The notes below the pieces were generated by a model. The model searched no databases, was not told the origin of the DNA, and saw nothing but the letters and a program-made list of their open reading frames with translations. Positions 1-10,239 of a stretch of 35,854 bases of DNA are shown one piece after another. Each line of letters starts with the position of its first letter. Positions within the stretch are counted from its first letter, which is position 1. Position numbers and translations under genes: made by a program. Source of the DNA: Caldilineae bacterium (lineage in GTDB: Bacteria; Chloroflexota; Anaerolineae; DUEN01); assembly GCA_011176545.1 (NCBI GenBank), contig DUEN01000027.1, positions 1 through 35,854 of the forward strand, written 5' to 3'.

Positions 1-7
1 ATTCCCG

Positions 8-46
8 GTCCCCCCTCCCCAGCGAAGCGGATTGGGGAGGGGGGAC
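8..46. repeat. GC-rich hairpin at window edge
   Basis: A perfect 13-bp stem pairs GTCCCCCCTCCCC (8-20) with GGGGAGGGGGGAC (34-46) around a 13-nt loop. It could end transcription of a gene left of the window, but no T-run follows, so it may simply be an intergenic hairpin repeat. Bases 1-296 contain no convincing gene. Confidence 0.5.
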
Positions 47-120
47 TACAGGGGGGTGGGGCACAATGTGACGTCAGGCTGTTTGGGTCACAGAACGCAC
101 CACTTCGCTTAACTTGATGC

Positions 121-150
121 GTAGGGGGCACGGCGCCGCCGTGCCCCTTA
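121..150. repeat. Dispersed palindrome, GTAGGGG family, copy 1
   Basis: Arms GGGGCACGGC (125-134) and GCCGTGCCCC (138-147) pair perfectly. The left end starts GTAGGGGG; the right end has decayed to CCCCTTA. This is the first of a tight cluster of related palindromes at 121-264. Confidence 0.6.
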
Positions 151-161
151 TTTGGCCCCGT

Positions 162-189
162 TGTAGGCGCACGGCCGTGCGCCCCTACA
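162..189. repeat. Dispersed palindrome, GTAGGGG family, copy 2
   Basis: The element begins TGTAGG-CGCACGG and ends CCGTGCG-CCCCTACA. The left arm has lost two G residues relative to the right arm. The inner sequence CACGG/CCGTG differs from other copies yet stays self-complementary. Confidence 0.7.
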
Positions 190-203
190 ATTCGGCCATT
201 CTG

Positions 204-231
204 GTAGGAGCGAGGCATGCCTCGTCCCCAC
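204..231. repeat. Dispersed palindrome, GTAGGGG family, copy 3
   Basis: GTAGGAGCGAGGC pairs with GCCTCGTCCCCAC around a central AT. The ends are slightly decayed, and the inner AGGC/GCCT is specific to this copy. Confidence 0.6.
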
Positions 232-238
232 TAAAGGC

Positions 239-264
239 GGAGGCACCCGGTCTGGGGTGCCTCC
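239..264. repeat. Hairpin next to the palindrome cluster
   Basis: GGAGGCACCC (239-248) pairs perfectly with GGGTGCCTCC (255-264). It lies 33 bases past the stop codon of the minus-strand isomerase gene, so it could help end that transcript, but no clear U-tract follows on either strand. Confidence 0.45.
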
Positions 265-296
265 CATATCTCCCATCGCTAAAAGCTTCCCCGCGA

Positions 297-1298
297 TCAC
301 TGCTCCGCGAAGGCGGCATCGAACGCGACCTTGGAGGGCTCGAAGTCCAGCCGCCTCACGAACTCGGCCGCCTCCTTCGCGCCGTGGAAGCGGTCCATGC
401 CGCTGTCCTCCCACTCCACCGACAGCGGGCCATCGTAGCCGATCTCGTTGAGCGCTCGGATGATCTCCTCGAATCGGATGCAGCCGCGCCCCAGGGAGCG
501 GAAGTCCCAATAGCGGCGGGGGTCACCGAAGTTCAGATGGCCGCCGAACACACCCGCCTCCGTCGGATAGGGCGACCAGTAGACGTCCTTCATGTGCACA
601 TGGAAGATGCGGTCCCGGAAGATGCGGATGAAGCGGATGTAATCCACCCCCTGATAGCCCAGATGGCTGGGGTCGTAATTGAAACCGAAGGATGGGCGAT
701 GCCCGATGGCTTCCAGCGTCCGTTGAGCCGACGCGATGTCGAAGGCGATCTCCGTGGGGTGGACCTCCAGCGCGAACTTGACGTCCGCCTCCTCAAAGAC
801 GTCCAGGATGGGGTTCCATCGGTCGGCGAAGTCCTTGTAGCCCGCGTCGATCTGCTCTGGCAGGTTGGGCGGGAAGGAGTAGAGCAGGTGCCAAATGGAG
901 CTGCCCGTGAAGCCGTTAACGACCTTAACGCCGAACTTGGCGGCCGCCCGCGCCGTGTTCCTCATCTCCTCCGCGGCGCGCTGTCGCACCCCCTCTGGAT
1001 CCCCGTCGCCCCACACGTAATCGGGCAGGATGGCCTTATGGCGCTCGTCGATGCGGTCGCACACCGCCTGTCCGACCAGATGATTGCTGATGGCGAAGCA
1101 CTTCAGGCCGTGCTTCTCCAGGATGTCCCAACGATTGCGGCAATAAGCATCGTCGGAGAGGGCCTTATCCACCTCGAAGTGGTCACCCCAGCAGGCCAGC
1201 TCCAGGCCATCGTACCCCATCTCCTTGGCCTTGGCGGCCAGCTCCTCCAACGGGATATCAGCCCATTGTCCCGTAAACAAAGTCACCGGACGAGCCAT
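297..1298 (-). CDS. Sugar phosphate isomerase/epimerase (xylose isomerase-like TIM barrel)
   Basis: This 333-residue protein belongs to the AP_endonuc_2 / xylose isomerase-like TIM-barrel family, whose members isomerise or epimerise sugars and inositols with a divalent metal. Visible family blocks are [11 protein letters not shown] near the N-terminus, FALEVHPTE near residue 177 (metal-binding Glu), [11 protein letters not shown] near 213, HVHMKD near 237 and LSVEWEDSG near 290. These supply the usual Glu/Asp/His/Glu metal ligands. The ATG at 1298 is chosen because GAGGAGG lies just upstream on the minus strand and the family starts there; an in-frame extension to 1424 runs into a hairpin and looks non-coding. 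It is monocistronic with its own promoter (1543-1571). The substrate cannot be read from sequence. Family 0.9; specific reaction unknown. Confidence 0.88.
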   Translation of the reverse strand: MARPVTLFTGQWADIPLEELAAKAKEMGYDGLELACWGDHFEVDKALSDDAYCRNRWDILEKHGLKCFAISNHLVGQAVCDRIDERHKAILPDYVWGDGDPEGVRQRAAEEMRNTARAAAKFGVKVVNGFTGSSIWHLLYSFPPNLPEQIDAGYKDFADRWNPILDVFEEADVKFALEVHPTEIAFDIASAQRTLEAIGHRPSFGFNYDPSHLGYQGVDYIRFIRIFRDRIFHVHMKDVYWSPYPTEAGVFGGHLNFGDPRRYWDFRSLGRGCIRFEEIIRALNEIGYDGPLSVEWEDSGMDRFHGAKEAAEFVRRLDFEPSKVAFDAAFAEQ

Positions 1299-1360
1299 GT
1301 TTGCCTCCTCTTCATCGCGACATGATCTAGACGTACGGATGGTGATGCACTCCGGGACGT

Positions 1361-1442
1361 GGCTCATCTGTAAAATGTGTGCTGGCGGTAGAGGCTCAGC
1401 ATGCTGAGCTCCTGCCAGTTGCACACTTTCAGGAGATGAGCC
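1361..1442 (-). promoter_or_regulatory. Long imperfect hairpin in isomerase 5' leader
   Basis: GGCTCATCT (1361-1369) pairs with AGATGAGCC (1434-1442). Inside lie further paired blocks: GTGTGCTGGC against GCCAGTTGCACAC, and GCTCAGC|ATGCTGAGC. The structure falls between the predicted promoter and the start codon, so it would be in the mRNA leader. A second GGCTCATCC / GGATGAGCC pair occurs at 1461-1469 and 1528-1536. It could be an operator, an RNA switch or an inserted hairpin; sequence alone does not decide. Confidence 0.45.
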
Positions 1443-1542
1443 CCGGGGCGTTGATGCTACGGCTCATCCCGAATATGTAGGTCTACGAGGACACGGCAGG
1501 TATGCTGCCAACGTCAGAACGTTTCATGGATGAGCCGAGCGC

Positions 1543-1571
1543 ATTATACCACATTCATGTGTCCCTATCTA
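1543..1571 (-). promoter_or_regulatory. Sigma70-type promoter for isomerase gene
   Basis: On the minus strand a perfect TATAAT (1543-1548) lies 17 bp from TAGATA (1566-1571, 4/6 match to TTGACA). The -35 box overlaps the stop codon of the upstream PAP2 gene. The predicted leader is about 235 nt. Confidence 0.6.
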
Positions 1572-2084
1572 CACGGCCAGGGCGATCAGCGAGATGCTCA
1601 TACCCAACGCCAGGCCGACGACGACATCTAATAGGAAATGGACACCCAGCGCGACCCGGGACCAGGCAACCCACAAAGCGATGGGGAGGGCCAGCCAGCC
1701 CCACCACGGATTCAGTGTTGGCATGAAGACGACCACCGTGCCCATGCGGGTGGCGTGGCCGGAGGGGAAGGAATGCTGATCATACGTCTGCGAGTAGAAC
1801 CCACCGATCTGGACGGGCCTCTGACGGCGCCAGAGGAATTTCATCGAGGTGGTGATCCCTCCGGCGAGGAGCATGGCGATGCCCCACCGCGCGACGAGGG
1901 GCCGCCTATCGGGAGGCACGAAGAGCCACTCCAGGATCAACACGAGGATCCACAACCAGCCATCGCCCAGGTGGGCTCCCAGCACGGCCCACCGCCGGGC
2001 ATGCCCCTGAGCGGTGCGCCGGCACCACGCACTGATGGCCCGGTCCTTAGCGATCAACCATCGCCCTAAAGGCGTTCGCTTCAT
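1569..2084 (-). CDS. PAP2-family membrane phosphatase
   Basis: This 171-residue integral membrane protein carries the complete acid-phosphatase signature of the PAP2 family: K-x6-R-P at residues 82-90 (KFLWRRQRP), PSGH at 107-110, and SR...H...D at 142-153 (SRVALGVHFLLD). Such enzymes remove phosphate from lipid phosphates such as phosphatidate or undecaprenyl diphosphate, with the active site facing the outside. Hydrophobic spans are visible near 43-56, 66-80, 113-122 and 129-141. ATG 2084 is preceded by G-rich GGAGGGG and GGGGTGGG stretches. It starts 7 bases after the stop of the nucleotidyltransferase gene, so the two are probably cotranscribed. The natural substrate is unknown. Confidence 0.85.
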   Translation of the reverse strand: MKRTPLGRWLIAKDRAISAWCRRTAQGHARRWAVLGAHLGDGWLWILVLILEWLFVPPDRRPLVARWGIAMLLAGGITTSMKFLWRRQRPVQIGGFYSQTYDQHSFPSGHATRMGTVVVFMPTLNPWWGWLALPIALWVAWSRVALGVHFLLDVVVGLALGMSISLIALAV

Positions 2085-2091
2085 CCCACCC

Positions 2092-2886
2092 CTATCCCCT
2101 CCGTTCCGCCAACAACCGACGAGCCATCTCCAGCTGGTGTGGCTTATCGACGTCCATCGCCAGATCGGCGTACGGCGAGATGATCGTCTTGGCCCGGCAG
2201 TGCAACACCCGGCTGGCGACCCGCTCACCCTCCGGGATCGTCAGGCGCCCTATCAACAGCTTGAACAGGGTGCCCCAGCCGAACATCATCGCCTGCTTCA
2301 GGGGGTTCTTGCGTTCCTGCAACAGGCGGCGGGCCAACGAGAGATTGGCTTGCAGGACGCTGGTCCGCAGCACGAAAAGGTCGCCCCCGCAGAAGCGTCC
2401 CTCCCGCATGCGCACATAAGAGCGGCCTGCTCCGGGAAACTGGGCTTCCATGACCCGGTCTTCCACGATCGGGTAGTAGAAATCATATTCCTCCTGCAAA
2501 CACCTGTCCACGAACCATCGCACCGTCTCCGGCCGCAGGAGGGGTACGTCGCCGGAGACCAGCAGGGCATATGTCATCTCCGGGTTTTGGGCCAGCAAGT
2601 GGTTGATGCCGTTGATGATGTTCTCCAGGTGATCGGGATGATTAGGTTGACATTCCACTCCTTCCCCCAGGTCGAGCTCAAGGGAGGGATCGATCCCGAC
2701 GACCACGATACGGTCCACCAGGGGGCAGGCGCGGAGGGCCTGCACCGTCCACCAGACCAACGGCCTGCCCGCCACGTCGAGCAACGCCTTTTGAGGGACG
2801 CCCACGGCCGCGGCCAGCGGATCCGGATGCTGAGGATCGAAACCCGCGGTCACCACCGCGTCTAGCATAACAGGATCGTCGCTCAA
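2092..2886 (-). CDS. Nucleotidyltransferase, MobA/IspD-like fold (NTP_transf_3 type)
   Basis: This 264-residue protein resembles nucleotidylyltransferases. The N-terminal loop has the form VTAGFDPQHP...PQKALLDVAGRPLV, where the usual GGxGxRM signature is replaced by a variant loop but the PxKALLDVAGRP substrate and nucleotide segment is kept. ALLVSGDVPLL near residue 110 supplies the metal-binding Asp of the family. These enzymes transfer a nucleotidyl group to a phosphorylated small molecule. Translation probably starts at TTG 2886, because GGGGAGG lies 7 bases upstream; the in-frame ATG at 2868 has no ribosome site. A strong promoter (3001-3029) precedes it. Pairing with a PAP2 phosphatase hints at envelope lipid or sugar-nucleotide metabolism, which is inference. 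Confidence 0.75.
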   Translation of the reverse strand: MSDDPVMLDAVVTAGFDPQHPDPLAAAVGVPQKALLDVAGRPLVWWTVQALRACPLVDRIVVVGIDPSLELDLGEGVECQPNHPDHLENIINGINHLLAQNPEMTYALLVSGDVPLLRPETVRWFVDRCLQEEYDFYYPIVEDRVMEAQFPGAGRSYVRMREGRFCGGDLFVLRTSVLQANLSLARRLLQERKNPLKQAMMFGWGTLFKLLIGRLTIPEGERVASRVLHCRAKTIISPYADLAMDVDKPHQLEMARRLLAERRG

Positions 2887-3000
2887 TGGGAGCCTCCCCT
2901 GGCGTCTCCAGAAATGGTTGGCGCCCTGGTCTGCCTTTCAGGATGTGGATACGAAGCCTGCCGGACGCGCCCCATGATTAGCCTCTTGTCGATCGGACGC

Positions 3001-3029
3001 ATTATAGACGGCTCGTCTGGAGGCGTCAA
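3001..3029 (-). promoter_or_regulatory. Strong promoter for nucleotidyltransferase-PAP2 operon
   Basis: On the minus strand TTGACG (3024-3029) and a perfect TATAAT (3001-3006) are separated by exactly 17 bp. The gene start at 2886 is about 105 nt downstream. Confidence 0.75.
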
Positions 3030-3134
3030 TCGCTTGAGGTGCGATGTGCCTGGCAGAGGTGCGTCACGTCTTTGGAGATCACGTCCAATCACCAGAGATA
3101 ACCTGAAGCTCCCTAACAACCTTTGTAAGAGGAC

Positions 3135-3163
3135 TTGCCAAAATGACGCCCCCTTCTTATAAT
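3135..3163 (+). promoter_or_regulatory. Strong promoter for ppdK
   Basis: TTGCCA (3135-3140), a 17-bp spacer and a perfect TATAAT (3158-3163) lie about 120 bp before the ppdK start codon. Together with the minus-strand promoter at 3001-3029 it forms a divergent control region. Confidence 0.75.
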
Positions 3164-3284
3164 AGGCGCTGGCACGGCCCCGGCACAGGGAGTCCGCGGC
3201 GTCTCCTGGCCGGGGTGCTTGATGCCTGGGATGATTCCATTCGATGTATCTCTGGTATATCTTTTGCAAGGAGGATTGAGGTCC

Positions 3285-5939
<2,655 letters not shown>

Positions 5940-5958
5940 TCGGACGAGCGTGACGAGG

Positions 5959-6034
5959 ATAAGCTCCGGAGGGGGTTCCCCCCGACGCTTATACCCAAAG
6001 AACCCCGGCTTCTCCGAGAAGCCGGGGTTCTTCT
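5959..6034 (+). terminator. Tandem hairpins ending ppdK
   Basis: A first hairpin pairs ATAAGC (5959-5964) with GCTTAT (5987-5992) and has an inner GGGGG/CCCCC stem. A second, near-perfect stem pairs AACCCCGGCTTCTC with GAGAAGCCGGGGTT (6001-6029) and is followed by pyrimidine-rich CTTCTTCC. The second is a good intrinsic terminator. Confidence 0.75.
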
Positions 6035-6052
6035 TCCGTCCTTTCACATCAT

Positions 6053-6081
6053 TTTCGCTCCTGGCGGCTTCGTGGTACAAT
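6053..6081 (+). promoter_or_regulatory. Possible promoter for RpiR-type regulator
   Basis: TACAAT (6076-6081) is a good -10 box, 17 bp from a weak TTTCGC (6053-6058). The leader to the regulator start at 6220 would be about 130 nt. Confidence 0.3.
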
Positions 6082-6219
6082 AGGAATTGCCGCTCGCTCC
6101 CACATCGTCGCCTTAAACCCCTGCCCTCTTGCCTTGGGTTCCCGGCGTTCGGGTTGAGCGCGTTCGCAGCTGAAGATCGACATCTTAAATACCTCCCAAT
6201 CATATGAAAGGGGGATCAC

Positions 6220-7077
6220 ATGTTTCGGGAACGGATTCGCCGTATCTACCCTATCCTGCCGCCCAGCCATCGCGTCATCGCGGACTTCCTCCTCAACTCC
6301 TATCAAGAGGCGGCTTTCATGTCCGGCTCGCAACTGGCCCAGCATCTGGAGGTGGATCCCGCGACGGTGGTCCGGTTCTCCCAGCGCCTGGGGTACTCCG
6401 GATATCCTGAGCTCCGACAGGAGATGCAGGAGCTCGTCCGCCAGGAGATTCGCGCGCGCTATCAGCCGATTACGGAGGAGAGAACCCCGGGGGAGCTGTT
6501 CCGACGCGGCATCCATAATACGCGAGAGCTGCTCACGCAGATGATCTCCCTGGACGCCGCTCAGGAGATCTCCCAAATCGTCACACGTCTGGCTGAGGCA
6601 CGGCATATCTACCTCCTCGGGGAAGGGCCCGAAGCCTACGTCATTGGCCTGTTTGGCGCGCTGTTACGAGGACAGGGGCTGGACGCGAGGGAGATCCCTC
6701 CAGGGTTATATTCCATGGCAGAGGCCCTGTGGGACGTCGGTCAGGGAGATATCGTCATAGGCGTGCTATTGGAGGGGGAAGGCGTGGATCCGGCGGCGGC
6801 CATTCAGTTCGCCAGGGAGCGAGGGGCCTTCACGGTAGCTATCGTTCGCGCTCCCAACGTCGCTCCCGCGCGCGCGGCCGAGATCACCATTACCTGCCCG
6901 CAGGCGGACCCTCCGTTGTCCTCCTCGCTCATCTGCACCCTGATCGTGTTGATCATCATCGCCCATACCCTGGCTACCCTGCACCCGCGGCCGGAAGCGC
7001 AAGAGCGGACGAGCCAGGTACGGGAGGTGATGGCAAAGCTGGATGCCATACGTCGCGGGACGTCCTCGCGCCGATAG
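6220..7077 (+). CDS. RpiR/MurR-family transcriptional regulator (HTH + SIS)
   Basis: This 285-residue regulator has an N-terminal RpiR-type helix-turn-helix (residues ~1-75): SGSQLAQHLEVDPATVVRFS is the recognition unit, followed by LGYSGYPELRQEM. A C-terminal SIS domain (~115-250) binds phosphosugars; HIYLLGEGPEAYVIGLFGAL is its opening strand-loop-helix, and IVIGVLLEGEGVDPAAAIQFAR the second half. Family members sense a sugar phosphate and control sugar or MurNAc catabolism. ATG 6220 follows AAAGGGGG at 8-base spacing. The next gene encodes a NagZ-like GH3 protein, an arrangement that recalls MurR-NagZ in MurNAc recycling, but no murQ is present here. That link is inference. Confidence 0.85.
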   Translation: MFRERIRRIYPILPPSHRVIADFLLNSYQEAAFMSGSQLAQHLEVDPATVVRFSQRLGYSGYPELRQEMQELVRQEIRARYQPITEERTPGELFRRGIHNTRELLTQMISLDAAQEISQIVTRLAEARHIYLLGEGPEAYVIGLFGALLRGQGLDAREIPPGLYSMAEALWDVGQGDIVIGVLLEGEGVDPAAAIQFARERGAFTVAIVRAPNVAPARAAEITITCPQADPPLSSSLICTLIVLIIIAHTLATLHPRPEAQERTSQVREVMAKLDAIRRGTSSRR

Positions 7078-7158
7078 CCTCCGTAGAGGCCGAGATCGCT
7101 GGATATAGGTGGTGATCACCCATAGGTGCTACATGCGTGCTTAACTCCGCTCTTTCTT

Positions 7159-7234
7159 ACCGCAGGGATGCCGAGGACGGAGAGATTCACTCTTGCTTAT
7201 TCTTCCTCCTCTTCGCTCTCTGTGTCTCCGCGGT
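7159..7234. repeat. Facing pair of ACCGC...GAGAGA dispersed motifs
   Basis: ACCGCAGGGATGCCGAGG on the plus strand at 7159 faces TCTCTGTGTCTCCGCGGT, the same motif reversed, ending at 7234. Related text occurs at 13265, 16421 and 30504. The rest of the 7078-7328 gap holds only the promoter at 7264-7292. Confidence 0.4.
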
Positions 7235-7263
7235 GAGAAGTGGTCATCACTGCATGCATGGGT

Positions 7264-7292
7264 TTGACGGCCGCGCGTGAAGGCAGTATACT
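7264..7292 (+). promoter_or_regulatory. Strong promoter for GH3 gene
   Basis: TTGACG (7264-7269), a 17-bp spacer and TATACT (7287-7292) lie about 37 bp before the start codon. This indicates that the GH3 gene is transcribed independently of the upstream regulator. Confidence 0.75.
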
Positions 7293-7328
7293 TTCTTTGC
7301 AGGATACGAGCCATTGTGGAGGCCCGAT

Positions 7329-10214
7329 GTGAAGTCGGCCGGCGCGAGGCCCCGCCTATGCTTTCAACCCATCCTATTCGGTTTGCTCCTCTTGTCGTTG
7401 ACGCTTACGCCACTCCCCGGCGCGCAGGAGACGCCCGACCCCGACGCGGAGTTGCGCGCGCTCATCGAGCAGATGAGCGTCGCCGATAGGGTAGGACAGC
7501 TCTTCATCGTCCCCTTTCGGGGGGATGACATCGGCCCCGATTCCGAGATCGCCGAGCTCATCCGCACGTATCGGGTGGGCGGCGTCATCCTGCAGGCCAA
7601 GAACGGGAACTTCCGCAATGACCCTGTGGAAGGGCCCGATGGCCAGTTGTTGGACACGCCCGCGCAGGTGCTCATCCTGACCAACCGGTTACAAGGGCTG
7701 GCCTTCGATCGCGCCCTGAGCCCGTTGCAGGCTCTGGCTCCCGAGGAGGCCGCCAAGGTCCAGCCTCTCCCGCCTTCCAGCACGACGGCCATCACAAATC
7801 CGGTGCGCCTCCCGCTCCTCATCGCCGTGAACCAGGAGGGCGATGGATTCCCTTACACTGAGCTTCGCCGCGGCTTCACCCCCCTCCCTAACAACATGGC
7901 TATCGGGGCGACCTGGGATCCCGACGCCGCGGAGATCGTTGGCTACATCGTCGGACAGGAGTTGGCGGCTGTGGGCGTCAACCTGCTTCTCGGGCCCTCC
8001 CTAGATGTCCTGGACACCCCGCGCCCCAACCAGCCCGGCGATCTGGGCACGCGCACCTTCGGGGGGAACCCTTTCTGGGTTGGACGCCTGGGCCAGGCGT
8101 ATATCCGTGGCGTGCATGAGGGAAGCGCCGGCCGCGTGGCCACGGTGGCCAAGCACTTCCCTGGCCAGGGCGCCAGCGACCGCCGCCCCGAGGAGGAGAT
8201 CGCCACGGTTCAGAAGCCGTTGGAGGTCCTGCGCCAGGTCGAGTTGGCCCCCTTTGCCGCCGTCGCCCACGGCGATGACGCAGCTGCCGTCACTGAAGCC
8301 TTCATGTCGTCGCACGTCCGATATCGTGGCTTCCAGGATACCACCCGCCAGCTCACCCCGCCCATCAGCCTGGCACCCCAACTGCAGACCATCCTGGCCC
8401 TGGATGAGTTCAAGGCGTGGCGAGAGGCTGGGGGGATCCTGGTCTCCGATGGGCTGGGCGTGCCTTCCATTCGGCGCTATTACGATCCTACTCTGCAGAA
8501 GTTCCCCCACCGCCAGGTGGCGTTGGACGCCTTCATCACCGGCGGGAATGACCTCCTGCTCCTGACCGACTTCGCGTTGACGGATGATTGGGAGACCCAG
8601 CTCGCCAACATCAAAGACACGATCCTCTTCTTCCAGGAGCGCTACACCGTTGACGAGGTGTTCCGGGAGCGGGTGGATACGGCCCTGCTCCGTATCCTGC
8701 GGCTGAAGCGTCACTTGTACCCGACGCTCTCGCTGGAGAACGCCCTGGTCTCGCCCGATGGCCTGGTGGTGGTGGGGCAGGGCACACAGCGCATCAACCA
8801 GATCGCTCAGGCCGCGGCGACGTTAATCGATCCTGGCCCCGAGGAGTTGGCCGACCGCCTGCCGACGGGCCCACTGCCCGATGAAGATATCCTCATCATC
8901 ACCGACGCGCGGCAGGGGCAGGAGTGTGAGGCGTGTCCGTCCTTTAAGTACATCGATCCCCTGGCCCTGGAGACGATCATCCTGCGGCTGTATGGCCCCC
9001 AGGCCAGCGGTCAGGTCGCCGCGGAGCGCGTGCACAGCCTGAGCTTCGCCCAGTTTGAGGCGTTCTTGCAGGGAGAAGCGGAGGAGCCTCCCCAGGAGGA
9101 GATCGAGCGGCTTCTGCAAGAGGCGGAGTGGATCGTCTTCGCCGTGCTGGACATCATTCCTTCGACGTATCCGGAATCCGCCAGCCTGAAGGAGTTCCTC
9201 AGCGCGCGCTCGGAGAGCTTGCGGGATAAGAAGCTGGTCGTCTTCTCGTTTAACGCGCCGTATTACCTGGATCCCACCGAGATCAGCAAGCTGACGGCGT
9301 ATTTCGGCCTATACAGCAAGACGACGCCCTTCCTGGAGACCGCGGTGCGCATCCTGTTCCGGGAGTATACCCCTCAGGGACATTCGTCGGTGAGCATCCC
9401 CGGCATCAACTACGACCTGTCCAGGCAGGTGCAGCCTGATCCTCAGCAGACGATCCCCGTGCGCGTCGCCGGACTCTCGGAGCCGGGAGCAGAGCCGATC
9501 GTGATGGAGATCGGCGAGACGTTGCGCATCGCCGCCGGGCCGATCCTCGACCATAACGGCTATCCCGTGCCGGATGGCACGCCGGTGACTTTCCGCCTCT
9601 CCTATCCGGGGGAGTCCATCGAGCTGCCTCGTCAGGAGGCGACGACCGTCAATGGCGTCGCCGAGGTGGCGGTGAAACTTGAGCGCCCCGGCGAGTTGCA
9701 CATCACCGCCGCGACCGGCCCGGCCACGCGATCAGATACGCTCCTCGTGATCATCGCGGCACCCACGCCTACGCCGGCCGCCACTCCAACGCCCACGCCA
9801 TCGCCCTCTCCCACGCCTACGCTGACGCCCACTCCCGTGCCCACGATCCCGGCCAGCGAGGATGCCGAAGGACCGAGACAAGGGGGGCGTCGGATCCCCA
9901 GGGTGGATGGGGCGGCCTTCGTCATGGCCCTGCTGGCCGCGGTCATCGCCAGCGGCGTGACATATGCCCTGCAGGTCAGCAACGGGCTCGCGCTTCATGA
10001 GGTGGTGAATACCGCGCTCTGGAGCATCGTGATCGCCATGGCCGCGTATGTGCTTTACGGGCTTGGCTGGCTCCCGGGCGCGACGTATCTCCAACGGGTC
10101 GCCCGGCCGTGGGGAGCGGCCCTGGTCACCCTAATCGCGGGGCTGTTGCCGTTGATCATCGTGCGGGGACGCACCTTCCTGGTCAGGTTGGGGAGTTCTC
10201 AGTTAGAGGATTGA
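7329..10214 (+). CDS. Membrane-anchored glycoside hydrolase family 3 protein (NagZ-like)
   Basis: This 961-residue exported protein starts with a signal peptide (hydrophobic ILFGLLLLSLTLTPLPGA). A GH3 barrel follows, with VADRVGQLFIVPF near residue 55, KHFPGQG near 273 and GILVSDGLGV near 370. The Asp in SDG matches the GH3 nucleophile. NagZ proteins usually read KHFPGHGDTD..D-S-H and use that Asp-His pair as general acid; here the pair appears replaced (R-P-E), so the acid/base must differ or activity may be altered. A second alpha/beta domain, an Ig-like domain (~740-805), a Pro/Thr linker (~810-840) and three C-terminal membrane spans (~862-945) follow. GTG 7329 is chosen because GGAGG lies 6 bases upstream; TTG 7314 is the alternative. 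The likely substrate is beta-N-acetylglucosaminides, by inference. Confidence 0.82.
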   Translation: MKSAGARPRLCFQPILFGLLLLSLTLTPLPGAQETPDPDAELRALIEQMSVADRVGQLFIVPFRGDDIGPDSEIAELIRTYRVGGVILQAKNGNFRNDPVEGPDGQLLDTPAQVLILTNRLQGLAFDRALSPLQALAPEEAAKVQPLPPSSTTAITNPVRLPLLIAVNQEGDGFPYTELRRGFTPLPNNMAIGATWDPDAAEIVGYIVGQELAAVGVNLLLGPSLDVLDTPRPNQPGDLGTRTFGGNPFWVGRLGQAYIRGVHEGSAGRVATVAKHFPGQGASDRRPEEEIATVQKPLEVLRQVELAPFAAVAHGDDAAAVTEAFMSSHVRYRGFQDTTRQLTPPISLAPQLQTILALDEFKAWREAGGILVSDGLGVPSIRRYYDPTLQKFPHRQVALDAFITGGNDLLLLTDFALTDDWETQLANIKDTILFFQERYTVDEVFRERVDTALLRILRLKRHLYPTLSLENALVSPDGLVVVGQGTQRINQIAQAAATLIDPGPEELADRLPTGPLPDEDILIITDARQGQECEACPSFKYIDPLALETIILRLYGPQASGQVAAERVHSLSFAQFEAFLQGEAEEPPQEEIERLLQEAEWIVFAVLDIIPSTYPESASLKEFLSARSESLRDKKLVVFSFNAPYYLDPTEISKLTAYFGLYSKTTPFLETAVRILFREYTPQGHSSVSIPGINYDLSRQVQPDPQQTIPVRVAGLSEPGAEPIVMEIGETLRIAAGPILDHNGYPVPDGTPVTFRLSYPGESIELPRQEATTVNGVAEVAVKLERPGELHITAATGPATRSDTLLVIIAAPTPTPAATPTPTPSPSPTPTLTPTPVPTIPASEDAEGPRQGGRRIPRVDGAAFVMALLAAVIASGVTYALQVSNGLALHEVVNTALWSIVIAMAAYVLYGLGWLPGATYLQRVARPWGAALVTLIAGLLPLIIVRGRTFLVRLGSSQLED

Positions 10215-10239
10215 TTAAAGGGGAACTGGAGATTAGAGA

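Noticed and set aside
114..1325. Long plus-strand open frame of 403 codons opposite the isomerase gene
   Set aside because: It is the antisense of a protein with clear family motifs, lacks a ribosome site and spans the palindrome cluster.
9755..9860. Tandem repeat encoding Thr-Pro stretches as an independent repeat element
   Set aside because: It is the in-frame Pro/Thr linker of the GH3 protein, a common stalk in exported proteins.
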